A stretch of DNA of 64,000 bases from Vreelandella hamiltonii (GCF_014651775.1 NZ_BMXN01000006.1:62001-126000); one strand, 5' to 3'. Shown: positions 7,653-16,428, numbered from the stretch's first letter. Numbers and translations are program-made. The notes: generated from the letters alone by a model not told the origin.

Positions 7653-8630
7653 ATGACCCCCGCTGAACTACACAATGACGCCATCGTCATCGATGGCTTG
7701 ATCATCGCCAAATGGAATCGCGAGCTGCTCGAAGACATGCGACGTGGTGGCCTGACGGCGGCCAACTGTACCGTCTCGGTGTGGGAGGGCTTTCAGGCGA
7801 CGGTGGATAACATCGTCAAGTCCAACCAGTTGATGGCGGAGTGCAGCGATCTGGTCCGCCCAGTGCGCACCACTGCGGATATCACCCGTGCAAAAGAAGA
7901 GGGCAAGACCGGCATCATCTTCGGTTTCCAGAATGCCCACGCCTTCGAAGACCAGATTGGCTACGTGGAGATCTTCAAGCAGCTGGGCGTGGGCATCGTG
8001 CAGATGTGCTACAACACCCAGAATCTGGTGGGTACCGGCTGCTACGAGCGGGACGGCGGGTTGTCTGGCTTCGGCCGTGAAATCGTTGCCGAGATGAACC
8101 GCGTCGGCATGATGTGTGATCTCTCCCATGTCGGTGCGAAAACCTCGGAAGAAGTCATTCTCGAATCCAAAAAACCGGTGTGCTACTCCCACTGCCTACC
8201 CTCGGGCTTGAAAGAACACCCGCGCAACAAGACCGACGAAGAGCTCAAGTTCATCGCCGACCACGGTGGTTTTGTCGGCGTGACCATGTTTGCGCCCTTC
8301 CTCAAAAAAGGCATCGACTCCACCATCGAAGATTACTGCGAAGCGATCGAGTACGTCATGAATATCGTTGGCGAAGACGCCATTGGTATCGGCACCGACT
8401 TCACGCAGGGGCATGGTCAGGAGTTCTTCGAGTGGTTGACCCACGACAAGGGTTACGCCCGCCGCCTGACGGATTTCGGCAAGATCATCAATCCCAAAGG
8501 TATCCGCACCATTGGTGAATTCCCCAACCTTACAGAAGCGCTCTTGAAGCGTGGCATGAGCGAAACCCAGGTCCGCAAGATCATGGGTGAGAACTGGGTG
8601 CGCGTGCTGCGCGACGTATGGGGGGCATGA
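7653..8630 (+). CDS. M19 'membrane dipeptidase' family protein with altered metal site, betaine operon
   Basis: The 325-residue protein matches, from memory, the M19-family protein that precedes dgcAB in Pseudomonas. M19 renal-dipeptidase features are only partly kept. Histidines in CDLSHVG and CYSHC, the Arg of HPRNKTDEEL and the Asp of GIGTDF are present. The N-terminal H-x-D zinc pair expected after 'VIDG' is replaced by LIIAKWN, and the bridging Glu position reads Gln (GFQNAHAFED). A binuclear zinc peptidase is therefore doubtful. It starts the dipeptidase-DUF5943-dgcA-dgcB-etfA-etfB operon and overlaps the next gene, implying a role in dimethylglycine metabolism that I cannot name. It lacks a signal peptide, so it is probably cytoplasmic. 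Confidence 0.85.
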   Translation: MTPAELHNDAIVIDGLIIAKWNRELLEDMRRGGLTAANCTVSVWEGFQATVDNIVKSNQLMAECSDLVRPVRTTADITRAKEEGKTGIIFGFQNAHAFEDQIGYVEIFKQLGVGIVQMCYNTQNLVGTGCYERDGGLSGFGREIVAEMNRVGMMCDLSHVGAKTSEEVILESKKPVCYSHCLPSGLKEHPRNKTDEELKFIADHGGFVGVTMFAPFLKKGIDSTIEDYCEAIEYVMNIVGEDAIGIGTDFTQGHGQEFFEWLTHDKGYARRLTDFGKIINPKGIRTIGEFPNLTEALLKRGMSETQVRKIMGENWVRVLRDVWGA

Positions 8631-9178
8631 TGATGACCAAACTGGCCCCCGCACTGCCCATCGAAGTGGATAGCGAAACCGGCGTCTGGACCAGCGACGC
8701 CCTGCCGATGCTGTATGTGCCCAGGCACTTTTTTATCAACAACCACGTAGCGGTGGAAGAAGCGCTAGGCGCCGACAAGTACGCCGAGATCCTTTATCAC
8801 GCCGGTTACAAGAGTGCCTGGCACTGGTGTGAAAAAGAGGCCGAATGCCATGGGCTGGAAGGCGTCGACGTGTTCGAGCACTACATGAAGCGTCTTTCCC
8901 AGCGCGGCTGGGGGCTCTTCATTACCGAAGAGATCGATCTGGATGCCGGGACCGCTAGGGTACGGCTGGAGCACAGCGCCTTCGTTTACCAGATGGGCAA
9001 GGTGGGACGTAAAGTGGAGTACATGTTCACCGGCTGGTTTGCCGGGGCCATGGACCAGATCCTCGCCGCACGGGGTAGCGCGCTGCGAACGGTGGCGGAG
9101 CAGACCCAGAGTGCCGCCGAGCACGGCTGTGATGTTGGCCTGTTTACCGTCCAGCCGTTGACCGACGCACCCCGATAG
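8627..9178 (+). CDS. DUF5943 / V4R-like domain protein of the dgc operon
   Basis: The 183-residue protein begins with a run of Met codons (ATG at 8627, 8630 and 8633), then TKLAPALPIEVDSETGVW. It resembles the conserved protein placed between the M19 gene and dgcA in Pseudomonas betaine operons. Its body (SAWHWCEKEAECHGLEGVDV, later KVEYMFTGWFAGAMDQIL) recalls 4-vinyl-reductase (V4R) small-molecule-binding folds. No catalytic residues are evident. It overlaps the previous stop by 4 bp and precedes dgcA by 24 bp. It could be an assembly factor, a ligand sensor or a partner of the degenerate dipeptidase. The function is unknown and the exact start among the three ATGs is uncertain. Confidence 0.8.
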   Translation: MMMTKLAPALPIEVDSETGVWTSDALPMLYVPRHFFINNHVAVEEALGADKYAEILYHAGYKSAWHWCEKEAECHGLEGVDVFEHYMKRLSQRGWGLFITEEIDLDAGTARVRLEHSAFVYQMGKVGRKVEYMFTGWFAGAMDQILAARGSALRTVAEQTQSAAEHGCDVGLFTVQPLTDAPR

Positions 9179-9202
9179 TCAGGGAAATGAGGAGAGAGCA
9201 GC

Positions 9203-11275
9203 ATGGCATTCGACGCAATTTTCCAGCCCATCGAGATCGGTAAGCTGACCATTCGCAACCGTGTGGTCAGTACCGCCCACGCGGAAGTGCACGCCACCGA
9301 CGGTGGCATGACCACCGCGCGCTACGTCAAGTACTACGAAGAAAAGGCCAAGGGCGGGTGTGGCCTGTGTATTTGCGGCGGCTCGTCGGTGGTCTCCATT
9401 GACAGCCCCCAGGGGTGGTGGAGTTCGGTCAACCTGTCGACGGATCGCATCATTCCGCACTTCCAGAACCTTGCCGATGCCGTGCACAAGCATGGCGGCA
9501 AGATCATGATCCAGATTACCCACATGGGGCGCCGCTCCCGCTGGGACGGTTTTGACTGGTCGACCTTGCTATCCCCGTCCGGTATCCGCGAGCCGGTGCA
9601 CCGCTCGACCTGCAAGACCATCGAAGAAGAGGAGATCTGGCGGATCGTGGGTGACTTTGCCCAGGCCGCCCGCCGCGCCAAAGAAGGCGGGCTGGACGGT
9701 GTCGAACTGTCTGCGGTTCACCAGCACCTGATCGACCAGTTCTGGAGCCCGCGGGTCAACAAACGCACCGACGAGTGGGGCGGCAGCTTCGAAAATCGCA
9801 TGCGCTTCGGTATGGAAGTGCTCAAGGCGGTGCGCGCCGAGGTGGGTGACGACTTCGTGGTGGGTATGCGCATCTGCGGCGACGAGTTCCATCCGGACGG
9901 TCTCTCCCATGACGACATGAAGCAGATTGCCGCCTATTACGATGCCACCGGCATGGTGGACTTCTTCGGGGTCATCGGCTCTGGCTGCGATACCCATAAC
10001 ACGCTGGCCAACGTCATTCCCAACATGTCCTACCCGCCGGAGCCTTTCCTGCACCTGGCGGCAGGCATCAAGGAAGTGGTGAGTGTGCCGGTCATTCACG
10101 CTCAGAACATCAAGGACCCCAACCAGGCTCAGCGCATTCTCGAAGGCGGCTATGTGGATCTGGTGGGCATGACCCGGGCACATATTGCCGACCCGCACCT
10201 GATCGCCAAGATCAAGATGGGCCAGATCGACCAGATCAAGCAGTGCGTGGGGGCCAACTACTGCATCGACCGCCAGTATCAGGGGTTGGATGTACTGTGT
10301 ATTCAGAATGCCGCCACGTCCCGAGAGTACATGGGGCTGCCGCATATCATTGAAAAAACCGAGGGCGTCAAACGCAAGGTCGTGGTGGTGGGCGGTGGCC
10401 CCGGCGGCATGGAGGCCGCACGCGTCGCCGCCGAACGTGGCCACGATGTCACGCTGTTCGAAGCTGCTGATGCCCTGGGGGGGCAGATCACCATCGCCGC
10501 CCAGGCGCCCCAGCGAGACCAGATCGCCGGTATCACCCGCTGGTACCAGCTGGAGCTGGCGCGCCTGAAAGTCGACCTGCGCTTGGGCACCCGTGCCGAC
10601 GAGGCAACGCTGCTCGACCTGCGCCCCGATATCGTGGTGTTGGCCACCGGTGGCCAGCCGTTCATGAGCCAGCACCCCGAGTGGGGCTACTCGGAAAACC
10701 CCGAAGAGAGCCTGGTGGTCAGCACCTGGGACATCCTCTCCGGCAAGGTGGCGCCCGGCAAGAACGTATTGATCTACGACGCCATCTGCGAATTTTCCGG
10801 CGTGTCGACGGCGGATTATCTGGCCGACAAGGGCGCCAAGGTAGAGATCGTCACCGACGACATCAAACCCGGTGCGGCGGTGGGCGGCACCACCTTCCCC
10901 ACCTACTACCGCAGCCTCTACGAAAAAGAGGTGATCATGTCCTCCGACCTGATGCTGCACAAGGTCTACCGCGAGGGCGATGGCCTGGTGGCCGTGCTCG
11001 AGAACGAGTACACCGGCGCCCTGGAAGAGCGGGTGGTGGATCAGGTGGTGGTCGAGAACGGCGTGCGTCCCGATGAGTCGCTCTACTACGCCCTCAAGGA
11101 GCAGTCTCGCAATAAAGGTCAGGTGGATCTGGAGGCGCTCTATGCGATTCGGCCGCAGCCGAGCCTGAGCGAAGAGGGGAATGGCTTCCTGCTCTTCCGC
11201 CTGGGTGACTGCACCGCGCCACGTAATACCCACGCGGCCATCTACGACGCCCTGCGAATCTGCAAGGATTTTTGA
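9203..11275 (+). CDS. dgcA: dimethylglycine demethylase subunit DgcA
   Basis: The 690-residue flavoprotein of the trimethylamine-dehydrogenase type converts dimethylglycine to sarcosine. Residues 1-350 form the Old Yellow Enzyme TIM barrel with FMN (FDAIFQPIEIGKLTIRNRVV, later GMTRAHIADPHLIAK). An Fe-S loop follows at about 350-370. From about 390 there is an FAD/NAD-type domain (KVVVVGGGPGGMEAARVAAE). The Fe-S loop reads CVGANYC, then 11 residues and Cys: the second of the four TMADH cluster cysteines is Ala. Length and order match Pseudomonas DgcA. The spacer AGGGAAATGAGGAGAGAGCAGC before ATG contains a strong GAGGAGAG ribosome site. Electrons probably pass to DgcB and the downstream ETF. 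Confidence 0.92.
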   Translation: MAFDAIFQPIEIGKLTIRNRVVSTAHAEVHATDGGMTTARYVKYYEEKAKGGCGLCICGGSSVVSIDSPQGWWSSVNLSTDRIIPHFQNLADAVHKHGGKIMIQITHMGRRSRWDGFDWSTLLSPSGIREPVHRSTCKTIEEEEIWRIVGDFAQAARRAKEGGLDGVELSAVHQHLIDQFWSPRVNKRTDEWGGSFENRMRFGMEVLKAVRAEVGDDFVVGMRICGDEFHPDGLSHDDMKQIAAYYDATGMVDFFGVIGSGCDTHNTLANVIPNMSYPPEPFLHLAAGIKEVVSVPVIHAQNIKDPNQAQRILEGGYVDLVGMTRAHIADPHLIAKIKMGQIDQIKQCVGANYCIDRQYQGLDVLCIQNAATSREYMGLPHIIEKTEGVKRKVVVVGGGPGGMEAARVAAERGHDVTLFEAADALGGQITIAAQAPQRDQIAGITRWYQLELARLKVDLRLGTRADEATLLDLRPDIVVLATGGQPFMSQHPEWGYSENPEESLVVSTWDILSGKVAPGKNVLIYDAICEFSGVSTADYLADKGAKVEIVTDDIKPGAAVGGTTFPTYYRSLYEKEVIMSSDLMLHKVYREGDGLVAVLENEYTGALEERVVDQVVVENGVRPDESLYYALKEQSRNKGQVDLEALYAIRPQPSLSEEGNGFLLFRLGDCTAPRNTHAAIYDALRICKDF

Positions 11276-11295
11276 CGGCCGATGAGGTGAGTACC

Positions 11296-13311
11296 ATGCT
11301 CGATACGCTCTTGCCGATACTGATTTTCTCCGCCTTGGCGCTGGCCGTCATCGGCGCTGTACGCCGGATTCGCCTGTGGCGCCAGGGGCGCCCCTCGCGC
11401 GTTGACCTGCTGAAGGGGTTGGCAGCCCTGCCGCGCCGCTACCTGGTGGATCTGCACCATGTGGTGGAGCGTGACAAGATGATCTCCCATACCCACGTGG
11501 CCACCGCCGGTGGCTTCGTGGCGGCTGCCGTGCTGATGATTCTGGTCCACGGCCTGGGGTTAGCCAATCCCGTGTTGGGCGGATTACTGCTACTGGCCAG
11601 CACCTCGATGTTCATCGGCAGCCTCTTCGTGGCACGGCGGCGGCTTGACCCGCCCGCCCGGCTATCAAAGGGGCCCTGGATGCGCTTGCCCAAAAGTTTG
11701 ATGGCGTTTTCGCTAGGTGTCTTCCTGATCACCCTGCCCACGGTGGGCCTGTTGCCCGAAGGGCTGCTTGAAGGCAGCGGTGGCTGGCTTCTGGCGCTGG
11801 TGTTGGCGGGTGTCGTCGCCTGGGGACTGGGGGAAATGTTCTTCGGCATGACCTGGGGCGGGCCGATGAAGCACGCGTTTGCGGGAGCTTTGCACCTGGC
11901 GTTCCACCGCCGCGCCGAACGCTTCTCGACGCACAAGGGCGGCAACGGTCGCTCGACGGGCCTCAAAGCGCTGAATCTCGACGATGCCAGGGCACCGCTG
12001 GGCGTTGAAAAGCCTGCCGATTTCACCTGGAATCAGCTGCTGGGCTTCGACGCCTGCGTCCAGTGTGGCCGCTGTGAAGCGGTATGTCCGGCGTTTGCCG
12101 CGGGCCAGCCGCTCAACCCCAAGAAATTGATTCAGGACATGGTGGTGGGCATGGCGGGAGGCAGCGACGCGGCTTATGCCGGTTCTCCACACCCTTCACA
12201 AGGGCTTGGGGGCAAGCCCGTCGGCGAACACGCAGGCGCGCCCCATTCGCCCATCGTGGCGCTGGAAGGCAAGGCGCTCGTCGATGCCGAGACCCTATGG
12301 TCCTGCACCACTTGCCGCGCCTGTGTTGAAGAGTGCCCGATGATGATCGAGCACGTCGATGCCATCGTCGACATGCGCCGCCACCTGACGCTGGAGCGGG
12401 GCAAGACGCCCAACAAAGGCGCCGAAGTGCTCGATAACCTGATCGCCACCGACAACCCTGGTGGCTTCGATCCAGGCTCGCGGCTGCACTGGGCGGCGGA
12501 TCTCAACTTGCCGCTGATGGCCGATCTCAAGCAGGTCGACGTGCTGCTGTGGCTGGGGGATGGCGCCTTCGACATGCGCAACCAGCGTACCCTGCGCGCC
12601 CTGGTGAAAGTGCTGCGTGCCGCCGAGGTGGATTTCGCCGTGCTGGGTACCGAGGAGCGCGACAGCGGCGACGTAGCGCGTCGTCTGGGTGACGAGGCCA
12701 CGTTCCAGTCACTGGCCAAGCGCAACATTGCCACGCTGTCCCGGTATCACTTCCTGCAGATCGTCACCTGCGACCCGCACAGCTTCCACGTGCTGGGCAA
12801 CGAGTACGGTGAGCTGGGCGGCCACTATCAAGTTCGCCACCACAGTACGTTCATTGCCGAGCTATATGAGGCCGGACGGTTGACGTTCGCGCCCTGGAAG
12901 GGCGGCCGCGTCACTTATCACGACCCCTGCTACCTGGGGCGCTACAACGGTGAATATGACGCCCCGCGCAACGTGCTCAAGGCACTGGGTATCGAGGTCA
13001 AGGAGATGCAGCGCTCCGGCTTCCGCTCGCGCTGCTGCGGCGGCGGTGGCGGCGCGCCGATCACCGATATTCCCGGCAAGCAGCGTATTCCCGACATGCG
13101 CATGAACGATGTCAAGGAGAGCGGTGCCGAGCTGGTGGCGGTGGGCTGCCCGCAGTGTACCGCCATGCTCGAAGGGGTGGTGGATGCCACTGCCGATGTG
13201 CGTGACATTGCCGAGCTGGTAGCCGATGTACTGGTCGAGCGCCCCGCGGTGGCTGGGTCAGATGCCGCCCGTCGGCCCGCCACCACGCCTGCTGAGGAGG
13301 TGACCGTATGA
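11296..13311 (+). CDS. dgcB: dimethylglycine demethylase subunit DgcB (membrane Fe-S protein)
   Basis: The 671-residue protein starts MLDTLLPILIFSALALAVIG. It has an N-terminal membrane region (DUF3483-like, about residues 1-190, four or so helices) and a two-[4Fe-4S] ferredoxin section (CVQCGRCEAVCP near 255 and CTTCRACVEECP near 340). A C-terminal CCG-type cysteine-rich region follows (DPCYLGRYNGEYDAPRNVLK, then CCGGGGGAP near 575). This layout suits electron transfer from DgcA towards ETF or the quinone pool at the inner membrane. ATG 11296 is preceded by GATGAGGTGAG; a TTG at 11272 overlapping the dgcA stop is less likely. The stop overlaps the start of the etfA-like gene by 4 bp. Confidence 0.9.
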   Translation: MLDTLLPILIFSALALAVIGAVRRIRLWRQGRPSRVDLLKGLAALPRRYLVDLHHVVERDKMISHTHVATAGGFVAAAVLMILVHGLGLANPVLGGLLLLASTSMFIGSLFVARRRLDPPARLSKGPWMRLPKSLMAFSLGVFLITLPTVGLLPEGLLEGSGGWLLALVLAGVVAWGLGEMFFGMTWGGPMKHAFAGALHLAFHRRAERFSTHKGGNGRSTGLKALNLDDARAPLGVEKPADFTWNQLLGFDACVQCGRCEAVCPAFAAGQPLNPKKLIQDMVVGMAGGSDAAYAGSPHPSQGLGGKPVGEHAGAPHSPIVALEGKALVDAETLWSCTTCRACVEECPMMIEHVDAIVDMRRHLTLERGKTPNKGAEVLDNLIATDNPGGFDPGSRLHWAADLNLPLMADLKQVDVLLWLGDGAFDMRNQRTLRALVKVLRAAEVDFAVLGTEERDSGDVARRLGDEATFQSLAKRNIATLSRYHFLQIVTCDPHSFHVLGNEYGELGGHYQVRHHSTFIAELYEAGRLTFAPWKGGRVTYHDPCYLGRYNGEYDAPRNVLKALGIEVKEMQRSGFRSRCCGGGGGAPITDIPGKQRIPDMRMNDVKESGAELVAVGCPQCTAMLEGVVDATADVRDIAELVADVLVERPAVAGSDAARRPATTPAEEVTV

Positions 13312-14579
13312 GAGAGACTCTTCGTCGCGATCCACGTCGTGAGTGGATCGCCCGTAATCGACTGCATCCCGAGCACGCCAGTGTGCTGGCCGATATGGGC
13401 GGCGGCGCCATCGTCAGCGAATGGTTCGGGCCCAGTGGGGTGGTGCGTAAAAACCCGCGAGCCGTTGGCTTTATCGGCCCTAATGGGGTCAAGCGAATCG
13501 ATCGAAGCGGTCTCCAGCAGGGCGAACAGTCTGCGGTGACCGCGACGACGGCGCGCGATAGTCGCCGTGCGGTCCATATCGAGCAGCCCGCGTTCGTGGT
13601 CGCCGTGGTGCCTGACCTGAGCGGTGGGCGCCTCTCCAGCCACGACAAGGACCTGCTGGGTTTGGCTCGCCGCCTGGCAGATGCCGATCCGCAAAGCCCG
13701 GGAGCCGTGCTGGCCATCCTCTTTGGGGATCATAAAGAGACGGCGCTGGGCGATGCCGGGATTGATCGGGTCGTGCATCTGGAGGATGAGCTTTATACGG
13801 GATATGCCCCCGAAGCTCGTCTGGCGGCGCTCGGCGCCGTGGCCCGTGAGATGGCGCCGCGCTTCTGGCTGCTGCCCGACTCACCGCTGGGGGGCGCCGA
13901 CCTGGGGCGTCGTCTGGCCCTGCGTTTGGGGGAGCGGGCTGCCACGGGGGTATGGCAGATCGACGCGGACTCGCAGACATCGCTGGGCTGGCGCTGCACC
14001 GCCCGGGGCGGGGCGGGTAGCCTGGATATTCAGCGGCCGCTTCCGCGGGTCGTGTTGGCTCTGGCCGAGTGCGCCGAGCCGGTGGACGAAACGCGCCACG
14101 CGGCGGAGCACCTGAGCCTGGCGGCGTCGGTTCCCACGACGCTATCGCGTATCGAAGACCTGGGGCAGGTGGCGGTGGACCCTGCAGGCGTGGCGCTGGC
14201 CGAGGCGGAATTCATCCTCTCCGGCGGCAACGGCGTCAAGGAGTGGGAGGCTTTCCATCACGCCGCGAAAGTCCTCGGCGCTACCGAAGGCGCGTCCCGT
14301 GTCGCGGTGGACGACGGCTTCATGGCCCGCGACCGTCAGGTGGGCGCCACCGGCACCTGGGTCACCGCTCGTGTCTATATGGCCGTGGGCATTTCAGGCG
14401 CCATTCAGCACTTGCAGGGGATTCAGCGCTGCGACAAGGTGGTGGCGATCAATCTCGATCCGGGGTGCGACATGATCAAACGTGCTGACCTGGCCGTCAT
14501 CGGTGACAGCGGGAAAATTCTGGCTGCGCTGGTGGCCCTGGTAGAGCAGCAGCGAGGAGGGCAGCGCGATGCAGCATGA
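13308..14579 (+). CDS. etfA: electron transfer flavoprotein alpha subunit, betaine-operon paralog
   Basis: The 423-residue protein is longer than housekeeping ETF alpha (about 310). The extra length is an N-terminal 70-80 residues rich in Arg (RRDPRREWIARNRLHPEH). The C-terminal FAD-binding domain is clear: SGGNGVKEWEAF, DDGFMARDRQVGATGTWV, VYMAVGISGAIQHLQGIQ and VVAINLDPGC. It overlaps dgcB by 4 bp and the beta-subunit gene by 11 bp, matching the gene order dgcA-dgcB-etfA-etfB of Pseudomonas. It probably accepts electrons from dimethylglycine (and perhaps sarcosine) oxidation. No ETF-ubiquinone oxidoreductase lies nearby, so the onward path is DgcB or a distant gene. Confidence 0.88.
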   Translation: MRETLRRDPRREWIARNRLHPEHASVLADMGGGAIVSEWFGPSGVVRKNPRAVGFIGPNGVKRIDRSGLQQGEQSAVTATTARDSRRAVHIEQPAFVVAVVPDLSGGRLSSHDKDLLGLARRLADADPQSPGAVLAILFGDHKETALGDAGIDRVVHLEDELYTGYAPEARLAALGAVAREMAPRFWLLPDSPLGGADLGRRLALRLGERAATGVWQIDADSQTSLGWRCTARGGAGSLDIQRPLPRVVLALAECAEPVDETRHAAEHLSLAASVPTTLSRIEDLGQVAVDPAGVALAEAEFILSGGNGVKEWEAFHHAAKVLGATEGASRVAVDDGFMARDRQVGATGTWVTARVYMAVGISGAIQHLQGIQRCDKVVAINLDPGCDMIKRADLAVIGDSGKILAALVALVEQQRGGQRDAA

Positions 14580-15402
14580 TCAACGGCAAACGCAACCGGG
14601 CATCGAAGTGGCGGTACTGGTCTCGATTGGGCGTCACCCCATCACCGGGCGGGCGCGACGCGCCGAGCAGGATGCCCGCGGGCTGGAGCTGGCGCTGGCC
14701 ATGGCAGCCGACCGGCCAGGCACACGCATCGACGTGCTGCACGCCGGGCCTCAACATGGGGAGAGCGAGGCGGCGCTGCGCGGCTACCTAGGCATGGCGA
14801 CAGGGGATGAAGGCGTTCAAGCCATGACGCTGTTGGAACAGCCCGAGGGCAGTGATGCCATCCCGGCCCTGGTGGAGCACCTGGCGGCGGCTTCGCCTCA
14901 GCTGGTCATTACCGGCTCTCGAGCCGAACGAGGCGAAGGGTCGGGGCTGCTGCCCTATGCCCTGGCCGAACAGTTGGGCTGGCCATTGGTGAATGGCCTG
15001 GCGGCGGTGGAAAGCATCGAGAACGGGGTGCTCACGCTGCTGCAGGCGTTGCCGCGAGGCCAGCGTCGCCGACTCAAGGTGCGTTTACCGGCCATTATCA
15101 GCGTGGATGAAGCGGCGCCAGCCGCGCGGCAAAGTGCTTTTGGCCCGGCGCGCCGCGCCACCATGGTTGTCACGTTTGGCAGCTCCGTCGTCGATAGCGA
15201 GTTGGCCCAGTGGCATCTGGCACCTGCTCGCAAACGTCCCAAGCGTCTGAGAATCGTCAAGGCCGCCTCGGCTCGGGATCGCTTCAAAGCGGCGGCGTCC
15301 AAATCCGAGGGCAAAGGGGGGCAGGTGCTCACCGACGTGACCCCCGAGCAGGGCGCCGAGGCAATCTACAAGCTGCTCAAGGAGGAGGAAGTACTGCGCT
15401 GA
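14569..15402 (+). CDS. etfB: electron transfer flavoprotein beta subunit, betaine-operon paralog
   Basis: The 277-residue protein reads EVAVLVSIGRHPITGRARRA at the start, has LVITGSRAERGEGSGLLPYALAE (adenosine-nucleotide-binding region of ETF beta) and ends with QGAEAIYKLLKEEEVL. It pairs with the preceding alpha subunit, whose 3' end it overlaps by 11 bp. The RPKRLRIVKA segment is like the ETF beta arm that wraps around the alpha subunit. It is the last gene of the six-gene dgc operon, followed 25 bp later by a terminator-like hairpin. It is more divergent from housekeeping EtfB than usual, which fits a pathway-dedicated copy. Confidence 0.88.
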   Translation: MQHDQRQTQPGIEVAVLVSIGRHPITGRARRAEQDARGLELALAMAADRPGTRIDVLHAGPQHGESEAALRGYLGMATGDEGVQAMTLLEQPEGSDAIPALVEHLAAASPQLVITGSRAERGEGSGLLPYALAEQLGWPLVNGLAAVESIENGVLTLLQALPRGQRRRLKVRLPAIISVDEAAPAARQSAFGPARRATMVVTFGSSVVDSELAQWHLAPARKRPKRLRIVKAASARDRFKAAASKSEGKGGQVLTDVTPEQGAEAIYKLLKEEEVLR

Positions 15403-15426
15403 CGTGCCTCATGTTTTTTACCAGCC

Positions 15427-15450
15427 AGCCCGCTTTTCAGCGGGCTGTTT
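15427..15450 (+). terminator. terminator of the dgc-etf operon
   Basis: A 7-bp stem AGCCCGC / GCGGGCT with a TTTTCA loop is followed by GTTTCATT. It lies 25 bp after the etfB stop and between convergent genes. Confidence 0.75.
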
Positions 15451-15477
15451 CATTGAACTTGCCCTGGTCTTGACTGC

Positions 15478-16365
15478 TCACTTGCTGAACACTCCCGGGT
15501 ACAGCTGCCGTCGCTGCCGTTCGATGCGCAGGCCTTGCCAGGCGTGTAGCACTAGCACCAGAATCACCACGCTGCCACCGATCAGCGTCGAGAGGGTGGG
15601 GGCCTCACCCAGCAACCACCAGACCCATGCCGTGCCCAGCGCGGTCTCGACCAGATAAAACAGCGCCACGTCGGTGGATGGCAGGTAACGAGTGGCGCTG
15701 TTGATCAGTACCGTGGCCAGCGGCATCTGGACCAGTCCCATCAACGCCAGTACCCCGTAGCGCTGGGCATCCAGGGCCAGTGGGGTGGCCATGGGCAAGG
15801 CCACCATCGCCGAGAGCAGCCCGCCCCCGGCGACCACCGTCATGGTGTCGATGTTCGGGAAGCGGCGCAGCAGCGTCAGGTTGCCCCCGATGGCGGCGGA
15901 TGCGGCCAGGGCATAGAGGTTGCCCAGCAGCATGCCCTGAGCGCCATCGCCCATGAACACTAGGCCCATGCCCAGCATGCAGGCCAGCATGGCGACCAGG
16001 GTGTGTCGCGGGACCTGTTCGCCCAGAAAAACCCGCGAAAACAGGGCGGCAAACAGCGGCGCGGTGCTCAGAATCACCACCACGTTGGCCACGCTCGCGT
16101 TCATCACCGCCAGCACGAACAGGCTGGAGATCAGGCCCAGCAGCAGGGCCGAGGCCAGGGAGGAAAATGGGTGCTGTTTCAACGCTGTCAGCCGCTGGCC
16201 TAAACAGCAAATGAGCCCCAGCACGCAGAACATCAATAGGCCGCGCCAGAACACGATGGTCCAGCCGTCGGTGGCGGCCAAGCGAATCAGCAGGCCGTCG
16301 AAACTGAGAAACACCACTCCCAGAGAAACCATCAGAAGACCGCGCTGATGAGGCGTTGCCTGCAT
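15478..16365 (-). CDS. EamA/DMT family transporter
   Basis: The 295-residue protein is a ten-helix drug/metabolite transporter of the EamA type. It starts HQRGLLMVSLGVVFLSFDGL and contains both internal EamA halves (first ending near GMGLVFMGD, second starting near LYALAASAAIGGNL). The start ATG at 16365 is preceded by GGGAGTCATAACA. It lies downstream of, and on the same strand as, the BCCT carrier gene, but a strong hairpin separates them. Substrates of this family range from amino acids to nucleotides and cannot be assigned from sequence. Its position inside the betaine island suggests export or import of a related metabolite, which is speculation. Confidence 0.85.
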   Translation of the reverse strand: MQATPHQRGLLMVSLGVVFLSFDGLLIRLAATDGWTIVFWRGLLMFCVLGLICCLGQRLTALKQHPFSSLASALLLGLISSLFVLAVMNASVANVVVILSTAPLFAALFSRVFLGEQVPRHTLVAMLACMLGMGLVFMGDGAQGMLLGNLYALAASAAIGGNLTLLRRFPNIDTMTVVAGGGLLSAMVALPMATPLALDAQRYGVLALMGLVQMPLATVLINSATRYLPSTDVALFYLVETALGTAWVWWLLGEAPTLSTLIGGSVVILVLVLHAWQGLRIERQRRQLYPGVFSK

Positions 16366-16392
16366 TGTTATGACTCCCGTTGGGTAAAAAGA

Positions 16393-16419
16393 AACCGCCC
16401 GACAAATAGACGGGCGGTT
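16393..16419 (-). terminator. terminator of the BCCT transporter gene
   Basis: A 9-bp perfect stem AACCGCCCG / CGGGCGGTT lies 10 bp past the BCCT stop. Read on the minus strand it is followed by TTTCTTTTTA. It separates the carrier from the EamA gene. Confidence 0.85.
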
Positions 16420-16428
16420 CAGTAATGA

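Noticed and set aside
9569-11233. 554-codon minus-strand frame opposite dgcA
   Set aside because: It is a shadow of dgcA with His/Gly-rich composition and no motif. The + strand gene is certain.
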